NCBI GenBank assembly: GCA_024516035.1
Contig: CM044967.1
Location: 19,504,810-19,568,809, forward strand
Reading direction: 5' to 3'
DNA: 64,000 bases
Origin: Bactericera cockerelli
Taxonomy: Eukaryota > Arthropoda > Insecta > Hemiptera > Triozidae
How positions within the stretch are numbered: the first letter of the stretch is position 1; every line of letters starts with the position of its first letter. Under the pieces are notes generated by a model. It searched no databases, was not told the DNA's origin, and saw only the letters and a program-made list of their open reading frames with translations. The position numbers were made by a program, and so were the translations under genes. Positions 1-10,309 of this stretch are shown here, one piece after another.

Positions 1-95
1 AAATAACCTCTTTATTAGAGAAACCCGGATGTAAGAGAACAAATTCCAGTCCCTTGAGTTCTCATATATCCAGGTTCGACTGAATTGATCAGTCC
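1..95. repeat. Right half of a pogo-like palindromic MITE
   Basis: The first 90 bases match the right half of the element seen whole at 52727-52981: 'cctctttattagagaaaccc', 'cccttgagttctc' and a terminal 'atccaggttcgactg'. The left half lies outside the window. Confidence 0.6.
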
Positions 96-302
96 CTACG
101 TATTGTATCAAATAAATAAAGAGGTGCTTTGTTAAATTGTTGGCATAATGGGACTACCTGTCTTGCGCTGACAGTCTAAATAAACTACTATTTACTTACG
201 ACATGCCTCAGTACAAATTTACATTAAATGTTTGAAGCTCACCTAGACATAAACGATCAATAATAAACGTATCATCTTTCCATACAAATATTGATCAATA
301 TA

Positions 303-460
303 ACCCAGGCTGGGTGGGGTTAATGTGGATAGCAGGTTTGTGAATTTCCTGCGAATAGAGGTTAACACCCCCGTCGTGATGTAACCATGCAGTTGAAAGC
401 GACGTTAGACCGAAATTAAAAAAATAAAAATAAAAAAAATGCGAGGGTCAATATCGCATT
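303..460 (+). repeat. SINE-F body and tail (5S head missing)
   Basis: It holds 'cccaggctgggtggggttaa', 'cctgcgaatagaggttaaca' and 'ttgaaagcgacgttagacc', the body and tail of the 5S-derived SINE found complete at 48913-49200, ending in an A-rich run. The 5S-like head is absent, so this is a 5'-truncated copy. Confidence 0.65.
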
Positions 461-639
461 TTTTTTTTTTACCTAGAGATATGAATCCTAGAACTTGTAG
501 GAACTAGGCTCTAGGTCCTAGGACTACAAGCTCTAGCATTCATATCATTTATAGCTGAATCTTTGAACAATAACTAGCTACCATCTTGGGACATTGAAAC
601 GACTTCTTTTCACTTGACTATCCAAGTGACCAGGGCCGT

Positions 640-845
640 TTACTCGAGTAATAATAATATCGCCTTATTCATACTGCCCGACTGGGACTATTGAATCTCA
701 TTATTCCAGCAGTAAGCCCAAGACGGATTATTGTCTTGTCAAAATCCCAAATGGGAGGATAACTTGTCATGTCCCGACTGGGTTTCGAACCTGCGACCTC
801 TGAATTACCTGGCTTGCTACCGGGAATGAAGGATGTAAGTTAAGT
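640..845 (-). repeat. SINE-J, tRNA-derived
   Basis: Its minus-strand head contains a B-box-like 'ggttcgaaaccc' (plus strand 'gggtttcgaacc'). The rest, with 'attccagcagtaagcccaag' and 'ggaggataacttgtcatgtc', matches copies at 945-1150 and 44322-44528. The distal end carries a short AAT-type repeat. Confidence 0.65.
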
Positions 846-944
846 TTCCATATTCATTTCAACAACTTCTTCCTAATACAGTGGTGGAGTGGTGTAACGC
901 ACAAGGCTTGCTTGCACGTTGACCTGGCCCTCACTCCATAAAAA

Positions 945-1150
945 ATAATAATAACGCCTTATTTATAGGTACTGTCCGATTAGGACTGATGAATCCCACT
1001 ATTCCAGTGGTAAGTTCAAAACGTATTACTATGCGGTAAAAAGTCCTATGGAATGATAACTTGTCATGTCCTGACTGGGTTTCGAATCCGCTACCTTTGG
1101 ATTAACAAAGTGTTGCCTTGACCACTGGGCTACGGGGACATGGCATAGGG
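945..1150 (-). repeat. SINE-J, tRNA-derived
   Basis: Second SINE-J copy in the same orientation. The body has 'cgccttatttata' and 'gataacttgtcatgtcctga'. The head is the reverse complement of a tRNA-like sequence with 'tttcgaatccgc' and 'accactgggctacggggac'. An A-rich purine tract follows at 1200-1240. Confidence 0.65.
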
Positions 1151-1536
1151 TAGAGCAACCGAGGCAGATGCCCTCTTAAGGGGGACAAACGAGAGAAGAA
1201 GACGAAAAAAAAAGAGAAAAAAAAAAAAAAAAAAAAAAATGAGCCCCGGAATAATTGCCGGCCTGTCGAAAGTTCCTTTGGTATCACAGACTTTCTTTTA
1301 TGTATATCCAAGATTAAATCAATCACTTGGTTTTGAGCTACTAGCCACGCGACTTATGGTCAGCTGTGAGTTGAGGAAAAGTTAGCCTAGCTTTTGCAAT
1401 TGATCCTGGAATTATTACATCACTGATGTGCAGATGCAGACCTACATATAGCATAGAGTTACACACTGTATAATGTTTTACAATTGATTGATAACTCTAT
1501 TATAACAGATAAGAACAGTTAGTTCTATGTTGACAA

Positions 1537-3936
1537 TCAAATTATTCTCTCTCCGTCTGTAATTTTATGGAAATGGTCATTGAGAACACTCATGTATTCT
1601 TTGATTTCATTGAGGATGGTCATCGTCATGGGACTACACATGGGACCGTATTCCTTGCGGATGATTCTTCCACCAAAGTAAGTGACGGACGTTCCACATT
1701 CTCTGATTTTAATGAGAACTTCTTCGGATATTGGACGTCCAAAACTCTCCAAATCGTCTGGAGTATGGTGATATATCTCATCCATGACTGCCTGGTTGTA
1801 GCAGGGATCCTCCGCGAGCTTTTCTTTTCCTTCTTTGATTAAGAATTTGACTTGTGGTTTCTTCTTGTATTGCTTATGATTGTTTGTTCCATCCACTGGG
1901 TCTTCTTTTTTCTGTATATGTATAATCATTTCTGGTTGATTCGGCAGTTTAATTGATTTCTGAGCATAGGTGAGGCTGGTTTGGTTATTTTGAGTAACAT
2001 TGAGAATGGAATGTATTTTTTTGTCATCATGAAATCGTACCATGCCAATGTTTGGATCGCAATCGCAGATGTCTTTCTCATTTCTTGGGAAATATTTTAT
2101 TTGCGGGAAATTTTCATGTAATAACGAGTCTACGCTGAGTGATTTAGCTGTTTTCGAGTTGTATTTACCAGCTGTAGTTAAATAATCATTGGTTTCCACT
2201 ACTAACAAATCGTCCACACTGGCTGTTTTATCACATAATTTGGGGACAGGGTGTTTCTCCCCCGCATCTTGTTTCCTTGGAGAAAACTTAACTGTCAGGA
2301 GAGAATTTTGAAGAGTTCGAGCAGCGTTCTGTTTATGCATTGGCTCATCTAAATGATCGTTACTTTTGTTCATGACGTGTCCATCTTCTTCAAGTTTACG
2401 TTGATAAAGATTTTCCTCGCTGACAAACTTCTGTTTTTTCTTCAAACTTGTCGAGCTTTCACATGATTGACTTTCAAGAATTTCCACCTTATCATTATTT
2501 AACGCTGAATGAAGTTTATTCCTCTTGATTAATTTTGAAAGTATTTTTTCGAACTTTTCTCTCGTTAACTTGACTTCATTTGAATGGAATATATCATCTT
2601 CACCATACTTTTTCTTGTAAGTCTTGAACTCGTTATAGAAGTACCGTTTTTGTAACTCAGGTCTTTTATGGATACATTGTAAGGTAGCTGATTTTGTTCG
2701 CTTAAATTTGTCGTCCATACGAAATTCTTGGAGCTCATCTTGTCGGTGTTTCTCCACTCTTGAATATTCTGATTCATGAGCCTCATTTGCAATTAGTTCT
2801 TTGAAACTGAATGGAGCTCTCGTGCTTTTTTCGAGAACAGTGTTGCCCTCAAGTGGCAGTGTAGAGTGTTTCATATTTTGTTCTTCCCGTATCAGTGACC
2901 CACTTTTATCAGATTGAAAAAGTGAAATAGCTTTTAAGTATTTACTCGCTAACACTTGAATTTCTTTTAAAAGCATTGGAGTTTCTTTACTCGATGAATC
3001 TGTGTTTTTGAAGTACTCTAGAAAGTTGTGGGATCTTGACTTCATGACAACCATGTGAGAGACCTGTCTGGATTTAGGGTCGTACAAGAATTCCTCTTCC
3101 TCGTAAAGATCATTGATATGCGAGGTTTTCTTATGTTTCTCACAGAACAACTTCTTCATTTCTTCAGCCTCTTTGGGAAGGACGAGATCTTGTTGAAACC
3201 TCTTCTCGAATCTTTTTTCTTCTTCTCCAGTTCTATGGCTTTCAGATAAATTTTCATCTAGAAAAGATACTGAGCGTGAATGACGTTTGCAATCTTCGAA
3301 TTGATCAAGTTTGGGCTGATGTCCACACTGCTCATGCTGAGGAATATCACTTGTTACATTAATTTTGGCACATATTGTTAAATTCTTTTCGTAGTTTTTT
3401 TGATTGAAGTTGCTCTTGTGGAATGAATTCACAGATTCGTTGGACACTGTAGAAACTTTTTCATCTGAAGTATGTACTTGTTCATCTTCGGGATTAAAAT
3501 GTTCATAATTTTCTCGAGTTCCCCTCCTTCCAATTAAACTGCGTATACTTTTCCTTGGGCTCAGTAGTTTTTCTTTTCCTCTCCCATGATTAATGGAGTT
3601 GACCTCGCTTTCTTGTGTTCTGCTTACGAAGTTGTGTGCTTTAGATTTTGTATTGATTTCTCTTTTAATTTTATTTGTATCATTGTTTCGTTTGTAATAA
3701 TATATATCCATGTCATTTTCATGTTTCATAGTATTAACTTTAAATGCATTATTTTCATTATTGATCATTTCAAGTCTTTTCTTTCTACTTGTATTAAATA
3801 GTTTATCCATAAAACTCATATTGTTCTTGAGCACATGTTCGTCTTGAAAGTTTTTTCCGGATCTTAAAACATTCTTCGGAATGAAAGGACATTCGTGCAT
3901 ATAAAATTTTGGGCCAATGTAATCGTTCAATGCCAT
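1537..3936 (-). CDS. Uncharacterised 799-residue protein, Lys/Glu/Ser-rich
   Basis: This is a single uninterrupted reading frame of 799 codons. I do not recognise the family. The sequence starts MALNDYIGPKFYMHECPF and is mostly hydrophilic and low in hydrophobic stretches, rich in Lys, Glu, Ser and Asn. It has no signal peptide or membrane segment and looks largely disordered. The last 85 residues are less biased and could be a folded or conserved tail: 'TPDDLESFGRPISEEV', then 'TSVTYFGGRIIRKEYG' and 'CSPMTMTILNEIKEYM'. The length of the frame in AT-rich DNA argues strongly that it is real. The start codon is the first ATG after a good splice acceptor (minus strand, exon beginning near 4027), so the coding region probably sits in one exon behind a 5' UTR intron. 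No convincing polyadenylation signal was found just downstream. The nearest neighbour, MCU, is divergent and unrelated. Confidence 0.82.
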   Translation of the reverse strand: MALNDYIGPKFYMHECPFIPKNVLRSGKNFQDEHVLKNNMSFMDKLFNTSRKKRLEMINNENNAFKVNTMKHENDMDIYYYKRNNDTNKIKREINTKSKAHNFVSRTQESEVNSINHGRGKEKLLSPRKSIRSLIGRRGTRENYEHFNPEDEQVHTSDEKVSTVSNESVNSFHKSNFNQKNYEKNLTICAKINVTSDIPQHEQCGHQPKLDQFEDCKRHSRSVSFLDENLSESHRTGEEEKRFEKRFQQDLVLPKEAEEMKKLFCEKHKKTSHINDLYEEEEFLYDPKSRQVSHMVVMKSRSHNFLEYFKNTDSSSKETPMLLKEIQVLASKYLKAISLFQSDKSGSLIREEQNMKHSTLPLEGNTVLEKSTRAPFSFKELIANEAHESEYSRVEKHRQDELQEFRMDDKFKRTKSATLQCIHKRPELQKRYFYNEFKTYKKKYGEDDIFHSNEVKLTREKFEKILSKLIKRNKLHSALNNDKVEILESQSCESSTSLKKKQKFVSEENLYQRKLEEDGHVMNKSNDHLDEPMHKQNAARTLQNSLLTVKFSPRKQDAGEKHPVPKLCDKTASVDDLLVVETNDYLTTAGKYNSKTAKSLSVDSLLHENFPQIKYFPRNEKDICDCDPNIGMVRFHDDKKIHSILNVTQNNQTSLTYAQKSIKLPNQPEMIIHIQKKEDPVDGTNNHKQYKKKPQVKFLIKEGKEKLAEDPCYNQAVMDEIYHHTPDDLESFGRPISEEVLIKIRECGTSVTYFGGRIIRKEYGPMCSPMTMTILNEIKEYMSVLNDHFHKITDGERII

Positions 3937-4027
3937 TTTAGTGCAACCTTGTTCCAGTGAAAACTATGCGACTCTTTGAAGTAGTGTCTTGAAGTTGGCT
4001 GCCTCTGGTTGTGGATTTATAGATATT
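3937..4027 (-). other. 5' UTR part of the exon of the 799-residue gene, with splice acceptor
   Basis: On the minus strand a pyrimidine-rich 'cctttgtttcag' precedes position 4027, a good 3' splice site. Between it and the ATG at 3936 lie 91 noncoding bases. The upstream noncoding exon and promoter were not identified; they should lie to the right of 4030. Confidence 0.5.
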
Positions 4028-4489
4028 CTGAAACAAAGGAAAAATGATAAAAATGTAAAAACCCGAAAAAACTCATTATGTTATTGATTTTGAATACATC
4101 GAAACGAAGTCGGTTTTAGGCTAAATTTCATCGAAAGCTCTGTAGATGGAAATAGACCAAGTTCATTTTACAGCAAGCTTAATCTACATTAACTTCGAAT
4201 AAAACGAATTCTAAGGAATGGGTGAGATTGCCATAATGCCATAGGCAACAACACCAATCTATAGTTAGGACATATTTATACATATATTGTATTCAAGTAT
4301 TTTCTTTTTTTCTAGTTTTTATTATTATTCATTTTGTAATTTATTTGTTTGTATTCTATCCTTCTAATAAAGCATTCAATAATAATAATTATTCTGCTTG
4401 CGTGTATGATGCCCCCCGTAGACTGACAACGCCCTGCGCTTGGGTATTCCAGAGTCTCTTGAGATTAAATAAAACAAGTTAGTTTTTTC

Positions 4490-4770
4490 TCTTTATACTG
4501 ATTGTACTGATAGTTGATGGCATTAATATTCAGGACGACTGCCAGCTGAAGAGAGCCAATATTTTGTGTTATTGTCTTTTGACCTGGCGAGGTAATTAAT
4601 GCTCAAAGCATTTTCTACCACCTAACCCTCAGAGTCTTATTATTATGTGGTCACAAACTGAAATTAATGAGGAAAAATTCATGCAGTGGGTGGGATTCGA
4701 ACCAACGGATCCCTACGCTACCTGGATTACCAGACTAGCGCGTTAACCACTTGACTACCAGTCCACAGTC
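4490..4770. repeat. Family-H fragment followed by SINE-B (minus)
   Basis: Bases 4490-4560 are a family-H fragment ('tactgattgtactgatagtt', 'gactgccagctgaagagagc'). Bases 4581-4770 are a minus-strand SINE-B: tail 'gctcaaagcattttctacca' and 'cctaaccctcagagtctt', then the tRNA-like head read in reverse, 'gtgggattcgaaccaacgga' and 'gcgttaaccacttgactacc'. Confidence 0.7.
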
Positions 4771-4927
4771 ATCATAATTTTTATTATTATTATTATTATA
4801 CAACGCTTTATTAGATATAAATGGATATTATGTACATACAAATAATTATTTTAACAATGAAAAAAATGGAAACAATATATACAATAAAAATGAAAAAGAA
4901 TAGAAAATATAATATAAAAACATATGT

Positions 4928-4980
4928 CCTAACTAAAGGGCGGGGTTATTGCCTATGGCAATCTCTTCCACCCAACATCA
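4928..4980 (+). repeat. SINE-E 3' tail
   Basis: It contains 'cctaactaaagggcggggtt' and 'attgcctatggcaatctctt', the tail of the SINE-E copy at 31328-31700. No tRNA head lies upstream, so it is 5' truncated. The palindromic core 'attgcc..ggcaat' recurs in every tail. Confidence 0.55.
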
Positions 4981-4999
4981 TCAACCTCATCATAATTAA

Positions 5000-7070
5000 T
5001 TATTTACATTTTATCATAACCGTTTCTTTTTTTACCTCCCCCGCCGGGACGAGTTCAAATTCTTAAAACGAAGAGGAAACCCCCATGCCTCATGCCTGTT
5101 AGGTCAGTTGGGGTGGGTTTGGAAACCCCCGTGCCTGTTAGGTCAGTTGGGTGGGTTTGGAAATTCACGAATCCCCGCGCCAGCGAGAATAGCAGACGCA
5201 CGGTCTGTTGAGCACTGGAGCACCAATGCATGACTTCATAAAAATGATATATAATTTGTAGACTAATAATTTAAAATGTATAGAAAGTCTTGCAATTGAA
5301 AAAATTTAGGGTTAAAAAGAAAGGAAAAAGAAAAGAAAAAATAGTAGATAATCTACTGACGAGATGAATTCCGTAAGCAGTCCCTGAGTAAGTGATTTCT
5401 TTTGAACAAAATAAGAGAAAAAGGCGGGTCTGACCTACTTAATGCCTGAAGGGTCCTCAGATGTCCTTACTATTGTTCTTTAAAGAAGACGTCAAAGAAA
5501 AGGAAGTTTTTCAGTGAGGAAAAATCATCATTGAAAACTCTGAAAAGACATGGAAACATGAAATTCTGTGAACACTTTGAATCTGTCATTCTTGCTAATA
5601 TTTCAACACTCATTGTAGGGCTCTAAAACGATAAATAGCAGACAATGGACATCATGTACATCTAGTACAACTTCTCACTTTTCTGTTTATACTGATTTAG
5701 GATCATTTTTCAAAATAATTTGAGTCCCAAATGAGCTCAAAAAACATTTTGGATGAAAATCGTTGTGCGTGAGACGGCGTGGCGTTCAGAAAACGACACT
5801 ATTTCTATATTTAAGATGAAGATTAAAATTTATTGCTATTTGCTATTATAAATGCTTTATTTATTTATGCTGCCGGCATGGCGGAGGACCAAAGAGCCCC
5901 TTTTTTCCAGCTGTTGTACTTACCCTTTTTCCAACGTGACTTGTGAATTGCGCTCCCAGAGAAATGCGACATTGGTTTTAGCACATTGTCGACCAATCCA
6001 ATAATGACAATTTTCGGGGTCTTCTGAAGAGGGAATTATTCCTTTGAAATCGGTGGAACAGCTACTACTTCGTTGTCTCTCACTTTGAAAATATCAGATT
6101 GTGTCAAATATTTCACAAAAAAAAAAACTTTTTATTAATACACAATTTGCAATGATACTTTCGAACTTCGAGGAAAATAGCGAACTATGTCATAAATTTC
6201 ACGGAAAAAAGAAAATCAGTACCTATAAACAGAAACAGAATAAAAAAAGACAGTTTACAGCACTTTTATGAAATTCCAGGCCCTTCAGGATAAATTAAAA
6301 ACACACATAAAATTAATACTTTAAGTAACTTAATTGATAATTATGATCTAATAATTACTTAATGAATTTCTGTAAATACCAAGTTTTGGGCAGTTGTAAA
6401 ATAAAAATGAGAAGTTCATCTCTATTTTTAACCATGCAAATAGTTTAGCAGCGTTGCTATCGAGTGACTAAAAAGTAAGTTACTCCTGGGCTGCCCTGGG
6501 TAGTTTCACGTAACGCGAGTGAAGTGAACCTTGCAGCTGCCAGTTGCTATCCCGCTCTGTCGGGTTTGAATCTCAACCGTAGCGGAACTTACTCTTACAT
6601 CTGTTTCTGCGCTGGTAACTATCAAAGATAGACCGATAGCATACTTTCTTCAAACCCTCATAACTTACCGGTCTGAACTGGAAGAGGAGATAATTATTAC
6701 ATTGGGCTGGAATAAGACCAAAAAAAAAAAAAAAAAAAAAAACAAATCCCTTTTTTCAGTAAATCATGGAGGATTATGTCAGAAGTGATTGATAGGTATC
6801 TTAAATTCATGTTATTGATAATCCACCGTCAAACTAGGTAGCTAGGTACGCTGGATAATTTTGTGTAAAAGTTAATTTTTTGAAACCTTTCTATTGCTTG
6901 GTACCTTTTTTTGCTAACTTTCTATTTCATTTTTTTGTACTTCTTTTGGTAACGTTCTATTTTTTTGTACCTTTTTCTAAAAATGACCTATCAGAATTGG
7001 TTCTTCTCTGTAAAGCTGGAAAGACATTCCAATAAGACATCTATTTCTTCCATTCACTATAGGCCTGACA
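5000..7070. other. Intergenic; no gene seen
   Basis: There is no reading frame worth calling. A 38-40 bp stretch containing 'tgcctgttaggtcagttggg' is duplicated in tandem at about 5090-5165. A family-H fragment ('gtacatctagtacaacttct') is at 5650-5705. An A-run is at 6720-6742. The remainder is AT-rich with no recognisable signal. Confidence 0.5.
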
Positions 7071-7079
7071 CATAATGTT

Positions 7080-7290
7080 CACTGTCGTGGTCTGCTTAAA
7101 ATACGAGTATATCTGCTATTTTTTGGACATGACGGGATCGAATCCCAACCTTCTTGCTCAAAATACACTGTGCTAACCACTCGGATACTGAAGTTGGTAT
7201 TGTCCTTGGGACATACATTCCATCGTTCCAGTCCGGCTGAAAATTGTGACATTGTCCACGTCCGGAATACAGGGTGACCCAAGATACTTA
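7080..7290 (-). repeat. tRNA-derived SINE, singleton family
   Basis: On the minus strand 'tatccgagtggttagcacag' and 'ttgggattcgatccc' give A-box-like and B-box-like elements at tRNA spacing. I see no second copy in this window, so the SINE assignment rests only on the head. Confidence 0.4.
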
Positions 7291-7310
7291 CTTTCTACTT
7301 ACCTATAGGG

Positions 7311-7392
7311 ACGAAGTCTTCACCTCGCTGGAAGTTGCTTAACTTCGGTGATCCTACGAGAACCGATGCATTCAACGCGCCATCGATGGCAT
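7311..7392 (-). repeat. 5S-rRNA-like head fragment of SINE-F
   Basis: In reverse complement it reads through 'gccatcgatggcgcgttgaa', 'aagttaagcaacttccagcg' and 'ggtgaagacttcg', parallel to the 5S-like head of SINE-F at 48913. The body is missing. Confidence 0.55.
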
Positions 7393-7767
7393 CAAGCAAT
7401 CTGCCCAGCAAAGACGTTGTTTTTTCCACCACTTGAACTATGTATATTGAAGTGTCCCAAATTCTAGGGTTGTTAGAACTCGTCAGTTTAATCGAAAATA
7501 TCTGACGAAACTGTCGGAAACGTCCGAATCATGACAAAGTATCATAACACAGACGTCACCTTGAAATAAATGAAGAGTTTTGGCTAGAAAATGTGACAAG
7601 TGACACAGGAGGAGATAGAAACACTTTGAGAAGCCAGTCTTCAAATGAAGTGATGTGTTGGTGACAAATTATTAAATTTTACACAATATTAAAGGTATAG
7701 TTTTTGTTCCACATGAAGCGTCTCAAATAGTTATGATGGTGGTATTATAGTAGTTTTACTGCAATTT

Positions 7768-7914
7768 AAGGGCCAAATTATAAAACAAGATTAAAGTTAA
7801 GAGTCACACACGTCCTCAAGTCGGAGTTTCAACCAATCACAGCACACTATAGTTCGAGTTGAGGGACAGTCTGGCTTATCTTAACTTTAATCCTGTTTTA
7901 TGATTTGACCCCGT
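7768..7914. mobile_element. Palindromic MITE, family G, about 147 bp
   Basis: The left end 'gggccaaattataaaacaag' followed by 'attaaagttaag' is the near-perfect reverse complement of the right end, 'cttaactttaatcctgtttt' followed by 'atgatttgacccc'. The middle holds 'tttcaaccaatcacag'. It has no coding capacity. Related copies lie at 7915-8586 (interrupted), 47698-47862 and 61662-61795. Confidence 0.75.
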
Positions 7915-8586
7915 GGGCCAAATTATGAAACAGGATTAGATTTAATCTAAGTGGACACACGCTGTAGTGGGACTTAAATTTGTCTAGCTGGGGGACGTTA
8001 AACAGGGAGAAGACCAGTATCTCGCTAGTGGACTATAAATAGAGAACGGATTAGCCAACTCTAACAAGCCAGGCTAGCTTGCAGTTCCCAAGGGTTTAAC
8101 GGCTTATAAAGAAAAAGCCCAACTTCTCACGATGGTTGATCAAATGAGATTGCCTCAGGCAATATTATTCTTGTCAATAAAGAGTTATTATTATTATTAT
8201 AAATGATCACACATAGAAATATGTGGTTCAGAACGAGCCAACATTTCTTTTGAGTTTGGCTGGAGACCATCACTCCCCCAAGCAGTAGCCAAGCTGGCTG
8301 GCTACAACAACAACTTTTTTCATTTTTGTTCTTTACTTTCCTAAATTATACTTCAACCCACTCCAGCATTATGCTGAAAGGGTTGTTAAAATATTAATTA
8401 TTTATGATGTTGTTGATAAAATATTGTGAATATTAAAAGACAAAATACATACAAACTAAATTTAGCACTGTAGTTTCTGGGAGGCGTTCTCCCGCCAAAC
8501 GCCCGTTTCGCTGGATAAAAAATGAAAAAAGAGGTTTTCTCTTTTTTCATTAAATTAAATCTAATTCTGTTTTATAATTTGACCCT
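7915..8586. mobile_element. Second family-G MITE, split by nested repeats
   Basis: It opens with 'gggccaaattatgaaacagg' and 'attagatttaatctaa' and closes at 8545-8586 with 'taaatctaattctgttttat' and 'aatttgaccct', so its termini are inverted repeats about 670 bp apart. The interior is not MITE sequence. It contains 38-bp-family motifs (7985-8040), a family-Q repeat (8050-8310, ending 'ggctggctacaacaacaac') and, inside that, a SINE-E tail ('gattgcctcaggcaat'). I infer at least two rounds of nested insertion. It abuts the MITE at 7768-7914. Confidence 0.6.
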
Positions 8587-8780
8587 AAGAGATCAATGAC
8601 ACCTAGGCGACGTCTATCAACACCCTGTACATGGTAACATAGTGGCGAGAGAGGAAATGCGCTCTACACGGGGAACGGAAACACAGGAAGTTTAACAAAA
8701 TATGTGTACAGGGATTCTACGTACGTGTCATTTGTGATAAGAATCTGTAATTCTGTACCCTAGTAATAATATGATAGTAG

Positions 8781-8925
8781 ACTGAACTCAGTAGCTGGAT
8801 CGATAAGGTAGCGGACTTGTAACCTGGAGGTCGGTGGTTCAAGTCCCACGTTCAGCAAAGTTTTAGTACAGCGAGTTTGAGTAATTGTGATGTCACGATT
8901 GTGACTATCACAAATATGATAACTA
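8781..8925 (+). repeat. SINE-A, tRNA-derived
   Basis: The head has 'cagtagctggatcgataagg' (A box region) and 'ggtcggtggttcaagtccc' (B box). The tail has 'gcgagtttgagtaattgtga' and 'cacaaatatgataact'. First of two copies in direct tandem. Confidence 0.8.
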
Positions 8926-8930
8926 ATAAA

Positions 8931-9075
8931 CCGACCTCAGTAGCTGGATCGATAAAGCGGCGGACTCGTAACCTGGAGGTCGGAGGTTCGAGTCCTATAA
9001 CTTCGGGTACTTTTAGAAAGGCGAGTTTTAGGAATTGTGCTTTCACGATTGTGATCAACACAAATATGAGAACTT
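8931..9075 (+). repeat. SINE-A, tRNA-derived (tandem partner)
   Basis: Starts five bases after the previous copy with 'ccgacctcagtagctggatc' and 'aaagcggcggactcgtaacc', has B box 'ggaggttcgagtcc' and the same tail ending 'caaatatgagaactt'. This is a head-to-tail pair. Confidence 0.8.
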
Positions 9076-9186
9076 TAACTTCTTTTTTTGCTCGGAACTT
9101 CGGAAGAAATAAAACACAAATGTGTTAACCTCTCTCATCATTACTTTATTTACAATTTATTTTTATGCAAAACAATCAACAATAAA

Positions 9187-9507
9187 TCCAGCCTCCGTGG
9201 CGTAATGGTTGTGACTACTGCCCGTAGTCCAGAGTTCCCGAGTTCAACTCCTGGTTGGGGCAGACTTTTCGACGAAAATTCTGTTCCATCCAAACACGTG
9301 AGGCTGGCATTTCCGGCCTTACCCAGGCTGGGTGAGGTTAATGTGGGTAGCTGGTACGATTCCCAGCGAATGGAGGGTAAAACCCCGGTCCTGACTATCT
9401 ATCTCAGTCAGGACGTTAAAACCAAATAGAATCAACTGGTCACAATAGATCTAATTAGGTCGCAGTGTTAATTGTAAGGGTTTCACGGAAACTCCTGCAA
9501 CCAGGTC
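9187..9507 (+). repeat. SINE-C, tRNA head with the shared body
   Basis: The tRNA-like head 'gcctccgtggcgtaatggtt' and 'gagttcaactcctggttggg' is followed by the body 'cacgtgaggctggcatttcc', 'cccaggctgggtgaggttaa' and 'gcgaatggagggtaaaaccc', then a family-specific tail ('caactggtcacaatagatct', 'gtttcacggaaactcctgca'). The body is the same as in the 5S-headed SINE-F. Other copies: 12640-12945 (minus), 29627-29812, 16913-17010 (partial) and a tail at 42995-43070. Confidence 0.8.
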
Positions 9508-9979
9508 AGTTAATAATAATCAACAAAAAATTAATAACAAGTTTAAAAACTTAAAAATATATACAAAAAATCTGGTGTAAACATCACACGACTTTCCTTA
9601 TCCCCCAAAAAGGACTCGAATTCCGCCACTGGTGACTCAACAGTAACAGATAACTAAAAATAAATGCCGAATTCGTAATCAGCACTTCAAAATGATTGAA
9701 TTTGATATGTCACAACCCCCAACTAGGATGAATAATAAAAAAGTTAGTCAAAGCAGGTACCTCCAAAATACCGGTAAATTTAAGCCGAGGTCCAAAAAGT
9801 TCAAGATATCAAAAAAATGATCAGAATAGACCCCTATTATTTTTGCATTTTAAGAAAATGTTGTTCTACAACTTTTTTTGTATCTTTAACCAATTCAAAG
9901 AAGCGGCGCTTGCGGCTAATATTTGCGGCCCTGCGGCCGTGGAATGCGGCCGATTTCAACCAAAAGTTTCGTGGTTCGT

Positions 9980-10215
9980 CTGGTGTATAAAATTAATTTC
10001 CATACCAAATTTCAAGTCTCTATCCCTTACCGTTCTCGAGATATCCTGTTCACACACAGACACACACACATACACACACAGACAGACGCACGGACCAATG
10101 GCTGAAAACAACTTTTTTGGTATCCTTAGGCTATGATTCGTCCAGAAATGTGAAAACCTGGGTAGGTCAAATTTTCGACGAATACAATACTTTCCTTATT
10201 ATAGGATAAGGAAAG
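9980..10215 (+). repeat. Dispersed 'accaaatttcaagtctctat...' repeat with CA/CAGA tract
   Basis: 'ataccaaatttcaagtctct', 'cgttctcgagatatcctgtt' and a CACA/CAGA tract belong to a repeat style shared with 28870-29170, 30300-30720 and 57770-58350 in this window. It ends 'ccttattataggataaggaa', a small palindrome. No protein is supported. Its element class is not evident. Confidence 0.45.
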
Positions 10216-10309
10216 TAAAAATAAATTATAGAACAACATTATTCTAATTTATATTTACAATTTTCTCGTAATCCGGGGCGAAATTAATTAATCATTTTCT
10301 TGGTTTCAG

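Noticed and set aside
1102..1326. 74-residue minus-strand frame with a Phe run
   Set aside because: The Phe run is the A-tract at 1204-1239 read backwards; the rest is SINE-J flank.
9088..9429. 113-codon frame near 9.1-9.4 kb
   Set aside because: It spans a SINE-A flank and most of a SINE-C copy.
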